Assembly: GCA_910574455.1 (NCBI GenBank)
Contig: CAJSYZ010000011.1
Location: 1,178,001-1,242,000 of the forward strand
Origin: Trichaptum fuscoviolaceum
Taxonomy: Eukaryota > Basidiomycota > Agaricomycetes > Hymenochaetales > Trichaptaceae
Direction: 5' to 3'
Length of the DNA stretch: 64,000 nt
Positions 1 to 12,179 of this stretch are shown in pieces; position 1 is the first letter of the stretch, and every line of letters begins with the position of its first letter. The position numbers were made by a program, and so were the translations under genes. A model generated the notes under the pieces. The model searched no databases, was not told where the DNA came from, and saw only the letters and a list, made by a program, of their open reading frames with translations.

Positions 1-2798
1 GCACCCCGGCTTCGGGCACTTGAACGGCTTCGACAGCAGCAGCGACGCGCCCGGCCGCGAGAGCGTCGTCGACGCCTGCAGAGCGTTGCCCGATGCGTTG
101 CTCGAGGACGACGCGGTGGTGGAGGGCCCGGCGAGCGGCGACGAGTCGAACACCCCGCTCGGCACGCCCGAGTCCTTGCTCTTGCTCCGCTTTCCACTCC
201 CCGCACCACCCTGCGCAGCCGCCGGCGTCGTCGTCGTCGGCGACGCCGCACGAGAGGTCGACGGCGTGTTCATCTCCGAGCTCGGCGCCGTCTGCGCGCC
301 GCGCATCATCCCGCCTGCGCCTGCGTACGCGGCCCCGAAGAGCAGCTCCGGCTGGATCGCCTCCATGTCCATCCCGTTGCCGCCCCCGTTCGCCCTGGCG
401 TGGCTGCGGCCGTTCGCAGCGGGGTGCAGCGCGAGCGCACCGGGGAGCTCGCTCGAGAACTGCTCGTAGCCCGCATAGCCGTTCATGCCCACGCCGCGGC
501 CCATCATCCCGCCCGACGCACCCGCGCCTGCACGCAGCGCCGTGTACAATGATTGACCATGGTGGCCCTGCCCCGCCCCGCCCTGCACGCCCTTCCGCGC
601 GAACAAGCCCGCGGTGTTCCCCGCTGAGCCGGAGGAGTACATTCCGGCAGCCGGGCTCGCGAACGACGAGAACGCGCCGCCGAGGCCGTTGAACGCGGCC
701 GTCTTGGCGGGCAGGTGGAACGAGTCGAACGCGGACGGGCCCGTCGGCGTGTTGTTCGCCGTCGAGGAGTTCGACGCGTTGGCGAGCGGCGTAACGCCGC
801 CGTCCCCCGCCTGGGCCGCCCATGGGAACGCGTTCGCGTTCACGTTCGAGGGGGTGAACGTCGAGGAGAGCGGCGAGATGGGGGTCGCAAGGAGGGGCGT
901 ATCAGGCGGAGACGACACTGCGCTCGCCGACGCTCCGTAGGCCACGCCATTCACGCCCCGCACGCCATTAGCGTGGCCGTTGACGCCCGCCGGTGGGCTC
1001 CCGGAGCCGCTCCTCGAGCTCGGCGACGAGTGGTTCGACATCGACGCCGACGACGAGCTCGGAGAATGCGAATGCGAATGCGAATGGGAGGAAGCCGTCT
1101 CCGGCGCGACGTCCATCTCCATATCATCGTAGTCAAACGCAGCGACGCCGCCCGTCATCGCCAGGTTCTTGCTCTCCTCGTCGTCGTTCCTCTCCGCTGC
1201 TTCTCTTTGTCTCTGAGCAGCGTGGGCATGCGTGTTCTGCTCGTCGCCGAAGAAGGTCGCGCTGGAGACGGGGCCCAGCGCGCCGGCGAGCGCGCTGTCG
1301 GAGCTGCGGTGGCTCAGCTGGTGTTGCCCGCTGTGGGCTCCTTGTTGAGCCTGTTGTTGCTGTTGTTGTTGTAGATGGTGCGCCATGGCAGCTAAGATTG
1401 CTGCATCACGTTGGCCTTGACCCATAGAAGATGTGTTTCCGTTGGGACCTGACAGCAAGCCGTATATGAGTAATCAATGTCCAAGCTCAGATGACTTCAT
1501 AGCACATACCAAAGTTGCTCCCTGTAGGAGACATCGCACCGTGCACGACGACGTGCGCCTCCTCGAAGTGCCGTACTAGGGCATGCAGGTCCCGCAGGTG
1601 GAGGCCGCAACACGAATAGTTCTGACACTGGATAGGCGGTGGAAAATTAGTAAGAGTCATGCAGAGGACGAGGTGGTGGAAGGAAGTGAAGTAGCAGTCG
1701 CAATAGGGAGGCGCAAACGAAAGCTCTTATGAAGGCACACACACGCCCCATGCCCGCCTGCCCGAGCCCCCGACGACGGATGGGCACAGGAGGCGTCGAA
1801 GGTGGACGCGTGGGGGCGGCCGCGAACGGAGAGTCGAGAGGAGTCGAGGAGGGCTCCGGAGCCGGTCGCTGACAAAGGGGTCGGGGTATTAACTCCGATA
1901 CACCCGAAGCAGCGCCGCCGGAACCCACCAATCGAGCAACCGCCCATGTGCTCGAGCGCAACCAACGCGAATAATGAAAAGGCAAATAAAGATAGCAAAG
2001 GGATCGGCAGAGTGCGCGGAAAATAAGGGAGGCGAGCAAAGGATGTGCAAAGAAGGGAATTCAGATCCCTGGTAGGGCTCGAAGATGTATTGGGGGTGTT
2101 AGGCGAGAGGCGGTGTATGTGATTGTCGATAGTCGAGTTGCATAGATGGGTGGATGTGCAGGTGAAGGTGGGCGTATACCGGTTAGACCGGGAAATTGCA
2201 AATGAAGGGATATATGAAATGCAATGGACGGGAGGACAACGCAAGAGGAGCGACAGGGAACAGGGAACTCACATGTTCGATCTCGCCGTTGAGGGCGCGG
2301 ATGAGCGACCCGTGGTCACTCTCGATCGACGAGGACATCGCACACTTGAGTGTCGGGCTAAGCGTACAGTCAGACCACAGCGCAACCGCAACGCAGAAGA
2401 ACAACTCACTCTAGTGGATTGAGAGGCCCCGCGCCAGGGAACAGGCGCGAGCCAAAGCTGCCGGCGCCGACGCTGCCAAAGCTCATGCTCATGCCGCCGG
2501 ACGCGCCATAGGAGCTCGCGAGGCTGGAGGAGACGAAGAGCGGGCCGGGGTGGATCGTGTTCTGCCAGGAGCTCCCGAGGCCCGCGCCGGGGCTGCCCAT
2601 GGTGTTCGCGTTGTTGGCGTTGGAGAAGGACGAGGCGAGAGCGAAGGGGGCGGCGCCGCTGCCGCTGGCGCCGTAGGAGAGCATGAGGTCGTCCGTCGTG
2701 GTTGTCGACCAGGGGTTCGTCGCGTGCATGGTGTGCGCCGATGGCTGGTGGGAGGAGGTGGAGGAGCGGATGGAGATGGGTTGCGATGAGCCAGGCAT
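1..2798 (-). CDS. Sfp1-like C2H2 zinc-finger transcription factor (3' end cut by window edge)
   Basis: Read on the minus strand as four exons: 2798-2411, 2357-2273, 1627-1510 and 1448-1 (continuing off the window). Introns start GTGAGT, GTGAGT and GTATGT and all phases agree. Exon 1 is Ser/Gly-rich (M-P-G-S-S start). Exons 2-3 join to give a C2H2-like module with CQNYSCCG followed by LHALVRHFEEAH, the hallmark N-terminal finger of the fungal Sfp1 family. Exon 4 is a long low-complexity Ser/Ala/Gly/Asn stretch with a Gln run near 1355-1372 and a Ser-His repeat near 1066-1089, and reaches KPFKCPKPGC at the window edge, the start of the conserved C-terminal finger. In yeast, Sfp1 controls ribosome-biogenesis genes in response to nutrients; the same role here is inference. 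The second intron (1628-2272) is unusually long at 645 nt. Start 2798 was chosen because the coding-like composition begins there; an in-frame extension to about 2882 is possible. Confidence 0.8.
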
Positions 2799-2954
2799 GG
2801 TGTCGATGGCGAGATGGCGTGCGCAGGGGAGTGTAGAGTGCGACGATGGACCAGGAATATGTGTTACCCCGAGAATAGACAAGAGATGCGAATCAAGGTC
2901 GAGCTCGAGTTTAGTGGAGGGGGGGATGGAGGACAGGGTCGGTCAGACGGAGTA

Positions 2955-2976
2955 CTTATATGTGTCCCAACTTATA
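2955..2976 (-). promoter_or_regulatory. TATA-like elements upstream of the Sfp1-like gene
   Basis: Two TATAAG hexamers on the minus strand at 2960-2955 and 2976-2971, about 160-175 bases upstream of the chosen ATG. Position suits a fungal core promoter; no transcript evidence. Further upstream an inverted CRE-like pair (CGTCAC, 4-nt gap, GTGACG) lies near 3558-3575. Confidence 0.35.
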
Positions 2977-2985
2977 AAGTAAAGT

Positions 2986-5900
2986 TATGCAATGGGGACT
3001 TTTGGCGCTTCGCGGGCGGTGTCAGAGTAATCAGTTTCTATAAATGAGGTCGACGGCGGTTGCAGAAGATAATAATCGAAACGGGAAATAATAAAGAAAA
3101 GAAAAGCAGATCTATGGGCGTCTATATGAGAAGAGAATTGTGATTTGGATTTGCGCAGGACTTTGCCTCTCGGCTAGCAGAGAGGAACAGTGGGACGTTG
3201 GCCTAAGGAACTCTCGGGATCGAAGGTCTAGCTGTGTCTTTTTTCGTAATGGTCGGCGGCGTCGTCAGAGAAGCGGGCAGTCTGAGGAGGGGGACAGCGC
3301 ACACGGGCGCAGTGGGCGGAGAGGAGGGGGACGAGGAGGAGGACGAGGAGGAGCAGGGCGTGTGCAGCGCTGGATATGCCCTCCTTATGGGATATATCCG
3401 CCCATGAACCCCTCCGGCCCTTCGGCAACCCATCCCGCGCGGCTCGTGGCGCCTGAGCAGCTGTTTGGCCGTGCTTGGTGTTTGGGCCGTCTAGGAGACG
3501 GGAGATCTCTCCCGAACGACCGGGCGTGCGGTAGCGTAATGCGCAGGTAACGTAAGGGGCGTCGTCACAGGTGTGACGTGCTCTGACTCGGCAGTCTGGA
3601 TGAAGGACCACGGGCCCCTGTCTCGAGTCCGAGCCCGATGATGCGGCACCTCATGTCGCCTCTCCGCTGATTGGCTCCGTCTTCCGAATGTACCCTTCCG
3701 CCAATCGCGTCGTCTCCCGCGTTTATAGCGCCCGAGGGCCCGCACCCTACTGGATTAAGTCCAAGGCAGTGCACAGCGCCACAGCCGCTGCCCTGGGCTT
3801 GCCCAAACGCGGTCTAGCCCGCTCGTGAGGCGAGGAGCGTGCGAAATGTCGGGGGACGGTGCACAGCTGGGGATATGACGACGTCGGGCGACGGAGGGCG
3901 GTTCTCTCCGCTCATCTTCGGAAGACACACAACTCATGCGCAAGTCTTCCATGACCGCCACGGACTGAAGCGATAGCCTCACACCGGCCTGCAATCGCCA
4001 TATACGACAGGTCGACAGGCCACACCGGACTTCCGAGCGCCATCCTGCTCGGACGGAGAAACCTGGCTGTGCCAACATGATCGTCCTGCATGCACAAATA
4101 TATCCAGCATGTCCATCAAGCCTGTATTCGCTTTGCAGTTTCCTCCTGCGATGATTCAGCAGCTGCGGCTTCCAATCTTCTCCAGTCGTCCGGGCCATGC
4201 AGCTATGAACCCTCGCGCGAGCGAACAGGCGAGCAAGCGCAGGCTACGCCGGATCTCCGACGTCTGCAATCGTCTCATCCGTGCATATGTATGTATCTTC
4301 ACTAACAATGGCAAAGCGGTTAACTATCGTGATACGCTCACGGACGCTGCAGTGAACTCATTTGCATCACTTCCGGGAAGAAGGAACGCGCTTTTCTATG
4401 TATGTACGTGTACTTCTATTAATCCATGCATACCAGTCCCGCCGCCAGTGCAGGCTATTGCGCACCTCCGACCATGGCCCCGTTCGCTAGGTCCGATTAG
4501 TCAACGTCGACGCAGCCGATCAACGATTCAAGAGCTCCGGACTATCAGCAATAGCAGTACCTATCATGATATGCAATGTAGCTAGAAACCCGTACGTACG
4601 TGCATGTGCGACGATACGACTGTAACGCATACACTCCAATGTCTTACACTCCGCGGGTGCTACCACGCCTAAACGTCAAAACCAAGCTTATATTATGCCC
4701 ACTCTCAAACAAATACACGCATATGTCTATCAAACGCACGGGGGCGAATGCCAGTGAATTGCATATCCATGTTAGATACCGGCCGAATGCCTGCCATCGG
4801 CCGGTCTCGGGTAGTCCTGTTAGCACCCAGCGCCACAATCGTTAGAGGACAACACCACCAGCCAGCTGCGTGGTAATGAAACCAGGCACGCATATGCACC
4901 AGCAAACAGACGTCGGAGACTACGGTAAGTTCAAGTGCAATTGTATGTTTGTGATTTGTTGATCGGGCGTTATGCGGATCAGATTGAAGCTCGCCTCGGA
5001 GTCGTCACTACAGCACAGTCGGGAGGGACAAGTAGCGAGCGACTGGCGGGGGTTTACGAGTCTCGTACGCGGATCGCAGGCTCACAGTGTTATGGTTTCT
5101 GAACTTCAGAAAACATAAGTATATAGGTATATACAGGTAAACACAGTACCTGGTGCATAAGCGAACGGCGAACGACGAATCGGATCGAGTCGATCGAGGT
5201 CAAATTCAGGACCTGGGGCGGATTCCGGACTTATGCCTGTGCACTCCGGGCGCCGGATCCGTACACTGGCACTCGGACATGCTTCGATCTTATGCATTTA
5301 AGCTGTTCAGACTTCGCTGCACGGACCTACATACACAACACACTCGTCACACTCGTCATGGCCGTCATGATCGTCATGATTAACCACCGTCTGGATATAC
5401 AGAGTACATGAGCCTGAGCCTGCCCTGTGGCCGTCGTCGGGGGCGGGCGGGCGTTCGTAGACTGCCGGTCACGGTTATCCGGACTCCAGGCTTCAAGAGG
5501 GACTGATTCAGGGCTGGCGTTAAAGTTAGACTATGGCGCTGTCTGTGGCCCGCCTTTCTCTCTCACTGGCATCTTTCACTCGTTTGTTTTTTTCACTTAC
5601 TACAATCTGTTGTTTCTTGTCTCTTGTCTCTTGTGTTCGCATCACAAAAGAGATAAAACGCAATGTATCATTTTGCTCTGAATGGCAGGGGCGGGGATGT
5701 TCCGCCTTGCTAGGGCCAATCTGCTGGCGGTTCGGCTCCGCATTGGAGTCCGCCTTCACCTCAATCCAATTATGATACATCACTGGATATCCGTATTAAC
5801 TGGCACATCGGCACCCGCGGGCCAACCCCATCTTCGTCTCCTTCATTCTCCATCATCAAGAACGTACATCTCATTCCCTGCCCAGAAATAACTCGAACGC

Positions 5901-6406
5901 ATTGGCTGGCTGGCTATAGTCGAGAACCTCAAGGCTCGAAACGTCCAAGTCTGCAGTCAAGTCAAGTGTCACTATGTGAGACCTAGTGCGATCGATATCG
6001 ATCACTGCAGCAGACCGGACAGCCACACGCACGTCCGAGTCCTTGTACTCTCACTCTTCTCACTCCACTGGTCGCTGATCAGCCTTGGATGAATCCAAAT
6101 CTCGAAACCCTGATTCTTATTCCTCGGCGCCCCGGGTCCGAATCCCATTGCGAGCCATACCCTATGAAACTCAACGCACTCGTTCGGCCGGCCGACAGCG
6201 TCGTATCGATAAACGCCCCCGGCGCCTACTACTAGCAAGATGGCTCAGCTGTGTTCAAGCTCTGATTAGCGCCCGCGAGCACCTGGTTCACATCCGAATT
6301 CGCTCCTCGCGGAAGGCCCGAACGCTTATCGACATCGTCCTACTGCCAGCGGCCTTGACGCCTTGTACTCCGCAGCCAGGTTAGCTACTGTCTGCACTGC
6401 TAGGAC
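2986..6406. other. Intergenic, no supportable gene
   Basis: Only short overlapping frames without domain motifs or a consistent intron pattern. A purine-rich GGA-repeat tract lies near 3316-3357, and a short degenerate array of CGTCA(T/C) units lies near 5345-5381. The proximal part is presumably the promoter of the minus-strand Sfp1-like gene. Confidence 0.5.
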
Positions 6407-7165
6407 GTTGACATGGATACTCGATACGTGGTACGCGTCTCCGGGACTCTCGTCCGCGCCTGCTTTTTGCTTGCTCTTTACAATCGCGTTCGGACGTGTC
6501 TCACCTGGCCTTGAACGTCAAGGATATGCCAATCAGGGAGCAATGGCCGGGAGGCGTACTACATCGTCGGCTCGAGTCTCACAGGTGCGCTCTCGTCGGG
6601 TCGATTTCGAGGGCGAGACGGTACCGGTCAAGTGGCATGTACTATGTAGGTCACCTTTCTTCTCTCGACGGTTACTAGCTGCAGGCATATGCAATTCGCG
6701 CATCGACTCTTCTCGGAAAGCCGCTCCCATCCTAGCACATTCTGCCAAGACAGGCTGTCTTTTTGGTCTTTTAGCAGCCATAATTCGCGCTTCGAGTCTC
6801 CCTGAAAATCGATCGGCGCGGCTGCTGGGACGTCGACATCGATACTGGGCTCCGGCGCGTCTCTCGTCTGCGGCTTCTTGCTTTTGCGTTCCACGTTCGG
6901 ACGGGGGTCTGAGCTCAAGAGGTGTACAACGTGCACCATCCTACGGGCGCGAATCTGGTGCAAGTGCGCTCGCTTCGGGTCGATTCAGTGCTACATGTAG
7001 GCTTAGGTGGCCTTCCTTCTCTCGGCGGACAGCAGCAGGCATATCTCGCGCGTCCTTTTCTCGGATAGCCCACTCGCACCTAGGCTCGCACTCGACCATC
7101 CCATCGATAGTCTCGTGGCTCTTGTTCTCCCTGTTTTCAGCGCGAAACTTTTCCAGCTGGCTCGG
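6407..7165. repeat. Decayed tandem duplication, about 420-bp unit
   Basis: The stretch beginning GACGTTGACATGGATACT at 6407 recurs in diverged form at 6829 as GACGTCGACATCGATACT, and similarity continues in the same order through shared blocks such as CGTTCGGACG, GGGTCGATT, TTCTCTCG, GCAGGCATAT and TTCTCGGA. A weaker partial match may exist just upstream of 6407. No coding potential is convincing: the long open frame across both units has no ATG start and no recognisable domain. Confidence 0.55.
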
Positions 7166-10100
7166 ACTCCGTGCATTTACATACAGTACATACATACAGA
7201 CACTGTGTCTCCTATTTTGCCGCGCGTCTGAAGGTGGCCCCGGGCTGCCAATGCGGTGTCTTTGTGCTCATGACAGACTGCCCATTCTTCCACAGACTCG
7301 GAATCCGATTTTACTGTCCTCTCTGCCACCGTCTTTCAGCTATTTTTCACAGACATATAATTACTAGGGCTGGCACTTTCCTCTACAACTCGGCAATGAC
7401 ATACTGTATCTTTTCTTATGCGTGACACTGGTAACTAAACTAAACTCTCTATGAGTGGACCTGGGAGGCGCAGCATACCGTATACTATTGGCGGTCACCG
7501 TACGGGAGTCGCAGAACGGTGATCCGTCGCCGATCTTTTCCTCTTGTGCGGTCCATCTGATTAACTGACATACATATCAAGCACCGCCTGCGCCTTCAGT
7601 CACGGTCGGCGTCTTGACTGCCCAGTGCCAGTGATTGATTATTTCATTTAGGGCATAAGCTTTTATGATACAGCAGTACAGAGTGTACGCGGACTACGAG
7701 GTGGACCTGCTATGAGCCTATGCGCGCTTGGACTTCATTTCGGCCAAGGCTTGCCAATCGATGCGAGTGGTTCATGGAGTCGAAAGCCCCTCATACGGAC
7801 ATAGGCAGACCTCGGGCATTAAAGTTGAACATGCCTCATCCGTTCCTAACGCCACACACACTCATGCAGTCGGTCAGCTGGCCGGCATTCATTTGAACCC
7901 AACCAGCTGAACGGACGGGCACCAGAGACCGTTTCGCTGGTTATCAGTCAGACGCCGGACGCCCGGGCCCGGTCTCGGATGTAGATCACGCACACTGGCG
8001 AGCGACATCTGATATAGCTGTGGGGAACGGAGCGGACGATCCATGGCCAAAGATGTGCATAGCCTGGGTGGCGATAAACTCCTACTACTATACACATGTA
8101 TGCACTGGACATCCTGAGAGGTCGGATGCGAGTTAGCGATCGATTGAATCGATCCTCCCAAGCTCTATACCGCGACTGGTAGCTCGTCATGCAACATAGT
8201 CTGTGCTCTCTACTATCCGCAACACAACCCGGAGCCCGGGTGAAGAGGCATACGAGGGCATAGACAGTAAACCGGCCGGGAGTCGGCCAGACATCGCCTT
8301 GAGGATATAATCCCGGAAGCGTGTACTCGGACGTACTGTAGAAGAACAGTGTAAGCAATGTTGAATTATAGTCGACATTCGCTGAAGGTCAACCCCGGGC
8401 CTTCTCCTCCTTTGCCCCGATGCGCCTGCTGGCTGTGTCCGAGTCCGTCACGCGCCCGAGGGCCTGGGGGGAGCTTGGCCCGGACCGACTTGATCGTGCG
8501 GCCACCGCTATCCGTGACGACTGAAGACAGGCCTATATGAGGGCATCGCCAGACTTGCCTTTATGGACGTCAATGATCACTACGCTCTATCGTCTGTATG
8601 CCGGATCTTTCGTTATGGGCGCGCGCACTCTCCATGGCAAGTCGATGTTGGTGTGTGCGAACCTCCGACCTGCGCTGTGTTCCTTGCATCCGGGCACGGT
8701 ATTATCGATGCCAGTGAGACGAGAGGAATGGAAACATCCGAGTACCTCGGGATTTCCTGCATACATGCAATTGTACCTGTCCTGCCTCGTGATTTATTGC
8801 GTGCGGGCGCTCGCTGGTAAACTAGCGCTCGTTTGAGGGCGTTACTAACCAGACAAGAAGGCGCCCAGGATTTTTTAGGAAAGGTTTCCAAATAAAATAA
8901 TCTAAGCGATGATTTATGATCCTCTGTTCTCAATGGGCGCTGCGGTACTACAGAAGCGCTGGCCACGCTAAACGCTCAACCGGTCAATCCATGAGCGCCC
9001 TCCGGACGGACGAAGGAGCATGTGTTAGGAGTTTCTGCTGCTTGGCCACAGGAAGCCACCTCGTGATATATCGGTATTGGATGCACTGTATTGTGTCCGA
9101 GTTGTGGATAAAGAATGGATGAACATTATAGTTCAAGTTACGCAAGACGCTTCAGGCTTTACTGTTGCAACTGAGGAGGATAAATAGATAAATAGCCTAT
9201 ATATCGGACAAAGAAGATAGTTGCATTGTTTTTTCGCACCTTGTAGCAATATACCGACTGTATGAAGGAGATAATTGAACTTGAAGTGTTGTCAAAGTGA
9301 GTATTTAAGTAGGTCGGCAAACACCGAGCAATGCCTAAATCTTAATTTCGGATTATTTCCGAGAATCTTCCTGTCCCTCCGAGTCACTGGCACTCCAAGT
9401 TGAAGCATCAGGTCTAATGCTCCTGCGTGACATTGTAAGCCAGAGCCAGAGCCAGAACAAAGTGCCAGTGTCCAAGGTTCGAAAGAGAATCGGCATGTTC
9501 TGATCTACATGTATAGGGGCTGACAGATACCCTCGGAAATTGAAAAAAATCTAGTCAAGTTACAAGTACAATCAAAGAAGTTACATACCTTCTTTCTCTT
9601 GGACTTCTCTGAACTCTATTGCTTTGCAGTGCCACAGAAGGCCGCCGTCTGTCTTCGCAGCGCCCATGGATTGCGAGTCATCAACTTGAATGCTCCCGAT
9701 TGTCCTTGACGTCGAGGAGTCGATGAATGCGCAGTCCGAAGTTTAGCACATGAGGCACTTGCGCGTCCCGCACTGATGCTTCTTTACAATTATCGGAGCT
9801 GTGTCGAAGTTCGACCGCTGACTGATGTTCTACGATGATTGCCATTATCGGTGTCTGCATCTCGAAATCAGAGGTCATGTAGTACATGATTACAGATAGC
9901 AGGCATACGGTACGTCGGCCCTGGCATATCTATGTAGCGAAATCTTCAAGTTGTTACTTCCCCGCGGAAGCTTAAAGCTAGGATTGAGTCTCTCGATTGC
10001 TCTTTCTTGACTCGGATGGGCGGTGCTGACTCACCTCCGGGGCTATTAATAACTTGCGTGCGGGGTAAGTTCGTATTCGATGCCATTCTATGTCAATGCA

Positions 10101-10573
10101 CAAGTCGGTTTGGAAGGGCCCGTGCTCAGATGGGCGCTGTCTTTGTGTGGCTTAGGCGGAGTACGTTCATCCGACGGTCGCAAGAAGGCGCATGTGCGTA
10201 CGCAAGCTTCGGCAGTGGAGGAACGGAAGATGGTTTGGAGGATCCCACCGTGACGAAGCTCGGGTGGTGATTCTTGTTTCTTTGGAACCAGAGCCACCCT
10301 CAGTATATACGATACTATAAGTTGCAACTGACTGTAGTGCAGTATAATTATACACTCACAGTGTGCGTGGATGCTTCAGTTTCTGGATGAAAGCGGCCGA
10401 GGTTCTCTGTCAGATGGTGTGGAATCCCGCTTATATGTATAGAGAAAGCTTAAGAGGTGATATCCGAAGAAGCAGAAGGGGAGTAGAGGTTCGTGATAGG
10501 AAATACCTACCTGAAGCCTGTTGCATCAGTTGGTTCGCGCAGGACGGTTGGCCTAACATATTCAGATGAGTTA
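7166..10573. other. Intergenic, no supportable gene
   Basis: No frame here shows domain motifs, conserved splice structure or codon-like composition. I see no RNA gene. Confidence 0.5.
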
Positions 10574-11503
10574 CTAGCCTAACTTCTCAATAAGGGTTAT
10601 AACGTACTCAGTACAGACATTGAGAGTCTGCGAGTAATGAAGCTCACGTACTACTACATGACAGATGTAGCAAACCATGAGTACGGTGCTGGTGCGGGAG
10701 ATTGTACAACTTGTACAGTAAGTTTGAGAAAAGCCGTGTAGTTTCCAGATTTCATTGCAGCGGTTAATGAATTGTTGTTTGAGGAGAACCGATGTGCCAT
10801 AGGAGTCTTTGTATGAGAATAAGAGAGAGGATTGAGAGACCTCGTTTATTGATAGGTGCAGCTTGAGATTCCGAACAGGATCAGAGAGATTATCCTGCTT
10901 GGTTAAATAGATTGATTCACCGGCCCATTTTTTCACCTTGGTCCATGGAAGGCGAAGCTTAAGAGAGTTATTGGCATTATCCGATATTGCGTGTGCGTTA
11001 GGGAAGGGCGGAAGATTATGATCGTAATTGTATGTTGTCGGTAATAGCTCTCCAAGACGAGCAAGACCCCAGAAAGCTGTGGTAGCACAAGCCAGAACGC
11101 AAGAGTCGAACGGAACATCACCTTGGAGGTGATTGCAGAGGGCTAGAAGCATTTCGAGAGAGACGGGAGGGCGGGGGGGGTTTTTTTGTTGGCCAGCGGT
11201 CGAGATGCGCGAGTCAAAAGATTTAGCCGGTCTGAGCGGGTAAAAGCGTACCCATTGCGAATGTGCCAAGCGCGTATACCAGAAATATAGTTTTTGATGG
11301 TCGATTGAGATACGTTCGCTTGCTGGTCAGCGATGAAAGCACAGACCAGGTAGTCAGATGACGGGAAGATTTGCTGGTTTGGAATGCTGTGTTTAGCACA
11401 GAAGGCAAGAAAGGTCTTGATTGAATGCGCATAATTTTTAAGGGTACCAGGAGCCCACGCGTTGTTAAGAGCGTTATCAATGGAAACGCGAAAAGATTCC
11501 GGC
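10574..11503 (-). pseudogene. Tyrosine recombinase (YR) of the DIRS-like element, C-terminal part
   Basis: Continues the fragment at 17979-17826 after removal of gypsy-1 and one CCGGC copy; the joined frame runs ...E-D-W-P-E-S-F-R-V-S without a break. It includes an N-terminal SAM-like segment (NYAHSIKTFLAFC, about 11440-11402). The catalytic-domain motif FWGLARLGELL (about 11072-11040) holds the first conserved Arg with the following Gly-Glu. A homopolymer block (C8 then A7 on the + strand as G8 T7, about 11177-11191) shifts the frame: the domain is continuous only if one base is added there. Beyond LHGFSQT (about 10730) the expected H-x-x-R box and Tyr are not seen. The enzyme would integrate circular cDNA by strand exchange; this copy cannot. 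Confidence 0.75.
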
Positions 11504-12083
11504 TGTCAGGAATCGCCACGGATTTACTTATTGTTTTCTTTTATTTTCCTTTTACTTATGATTTACTGATGTTTTTAGTTACTTTCGATTCCTGACATCG
11601 TACGAGACACTCGTACGGTCTCGTACGGTCAGCGGTACGCGCTCGGTACGAAGCCCGTACGGCGCGTACACCTTTGCATCTGTCTGCACACGGGATTATT
11701 GTTTCTTTTCATTCTATTCACTAACGGACACCTTTTGGTGCGCTTGGGTTCAAACCCGGCGCGCCAGCGATGCTTATTCATCTTTCTATTTGTATTTCAA
11801 ATTCGGATCGGACCACGGGTCCGTACGGACGGTGGCTTGGAGGAACTGTATAGTTCCTCCTGCGCTTGCCAAAGGCGCCCGTCCGCCTGAGAAGCACTCC
11901 ACTTTTGGCCTCTTGTCAAGTGCTTCCCAGGTGACGTTATATTTGTGCTTCTGATGTGTAGAATAGCTTAATTGACTTGTCAAGTGCTTCCCAGAGTGTG
12001 GAACCGCTTTGCATAGCCGCTGATCGTCCGATTTACGTTGTCCGAGGTCCTGAGAACGCATAGAACCACTCTGTGTCGTAACA
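11504..12083 (+). repeat. Gypsy-1 5' LTR
   Basis: Begins TGTCAGGAATCG and ends GTCGTAACA; the 3' copy is at the same offset of 5742 along its full length. It contains a perfect 9-bp hairpin GGAGGAACT/AGTTCCTCC at 11839-11860, the self-primer copy ACTTTTGGCCT at 11901-11911, and a 19-nt direct repeat (CTTGTCAAGTGCTTCCCAG) at 11912-11930 and 11976-11994. Unusually rich in GTAC (eight). Confidence 0.95.
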
Positions 12084-12096
12084 TTAGGCCAAAAGT
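11901..12096 (+). promoter_or_regulatory. Gypsy-1 self-priming pair: LTR 11901-11911 and primer-binding site 12086-12096
   Basis: Two bases after the 5' LTR lies AGGCCAAAAGT (12086-12096). Its exact reverse complement, ACTTTTGGCCT, is inside the LTR at 11901-11911. No TGG at the expected tRNA-primer position. This is the arrangement known from Tf1/sushi elements, where the 5' end of the element's own transcript folds back to prime minus-strand cDNA; that would place the transcript start at 11901. Gypsy-2 shows the same pairing with a compensatory change. Confidence 0.8.
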
Positions 12097-12179
12097 CTTT
12101 TTTCTCACTACCTCGCGCGAAAAAACTCGTACCGTTCGAACCATTCTGCCGACGCTCGCTTCGCTCGAACGCCCGTACG

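Noticed and set aside
3140..3550. 136-codon Arg/Gly-rich plus-strand frame
   Set aside because: Its Gly-Arg tract comes from a purine-rich simple repeat; lies in the promoter region of the opposite-strand gene.
6363..7367. Open frame of about 334 codons on the plus strand
   Set aside because: It begins with TTG, spans the two units of a decayed tandem repeat, has Ser/Arg-rich composition and no domain motif; more likely chance openness in repeat sequence.
11746..11765. GGGTTCAAACCC resembling a tRNA T-arm or pol III B box in the gypsy-1 LTR
   Set aside because: No acceptor stem, anticodon arm or A box at the right distance; a short palindrome alone is not a tRNA.
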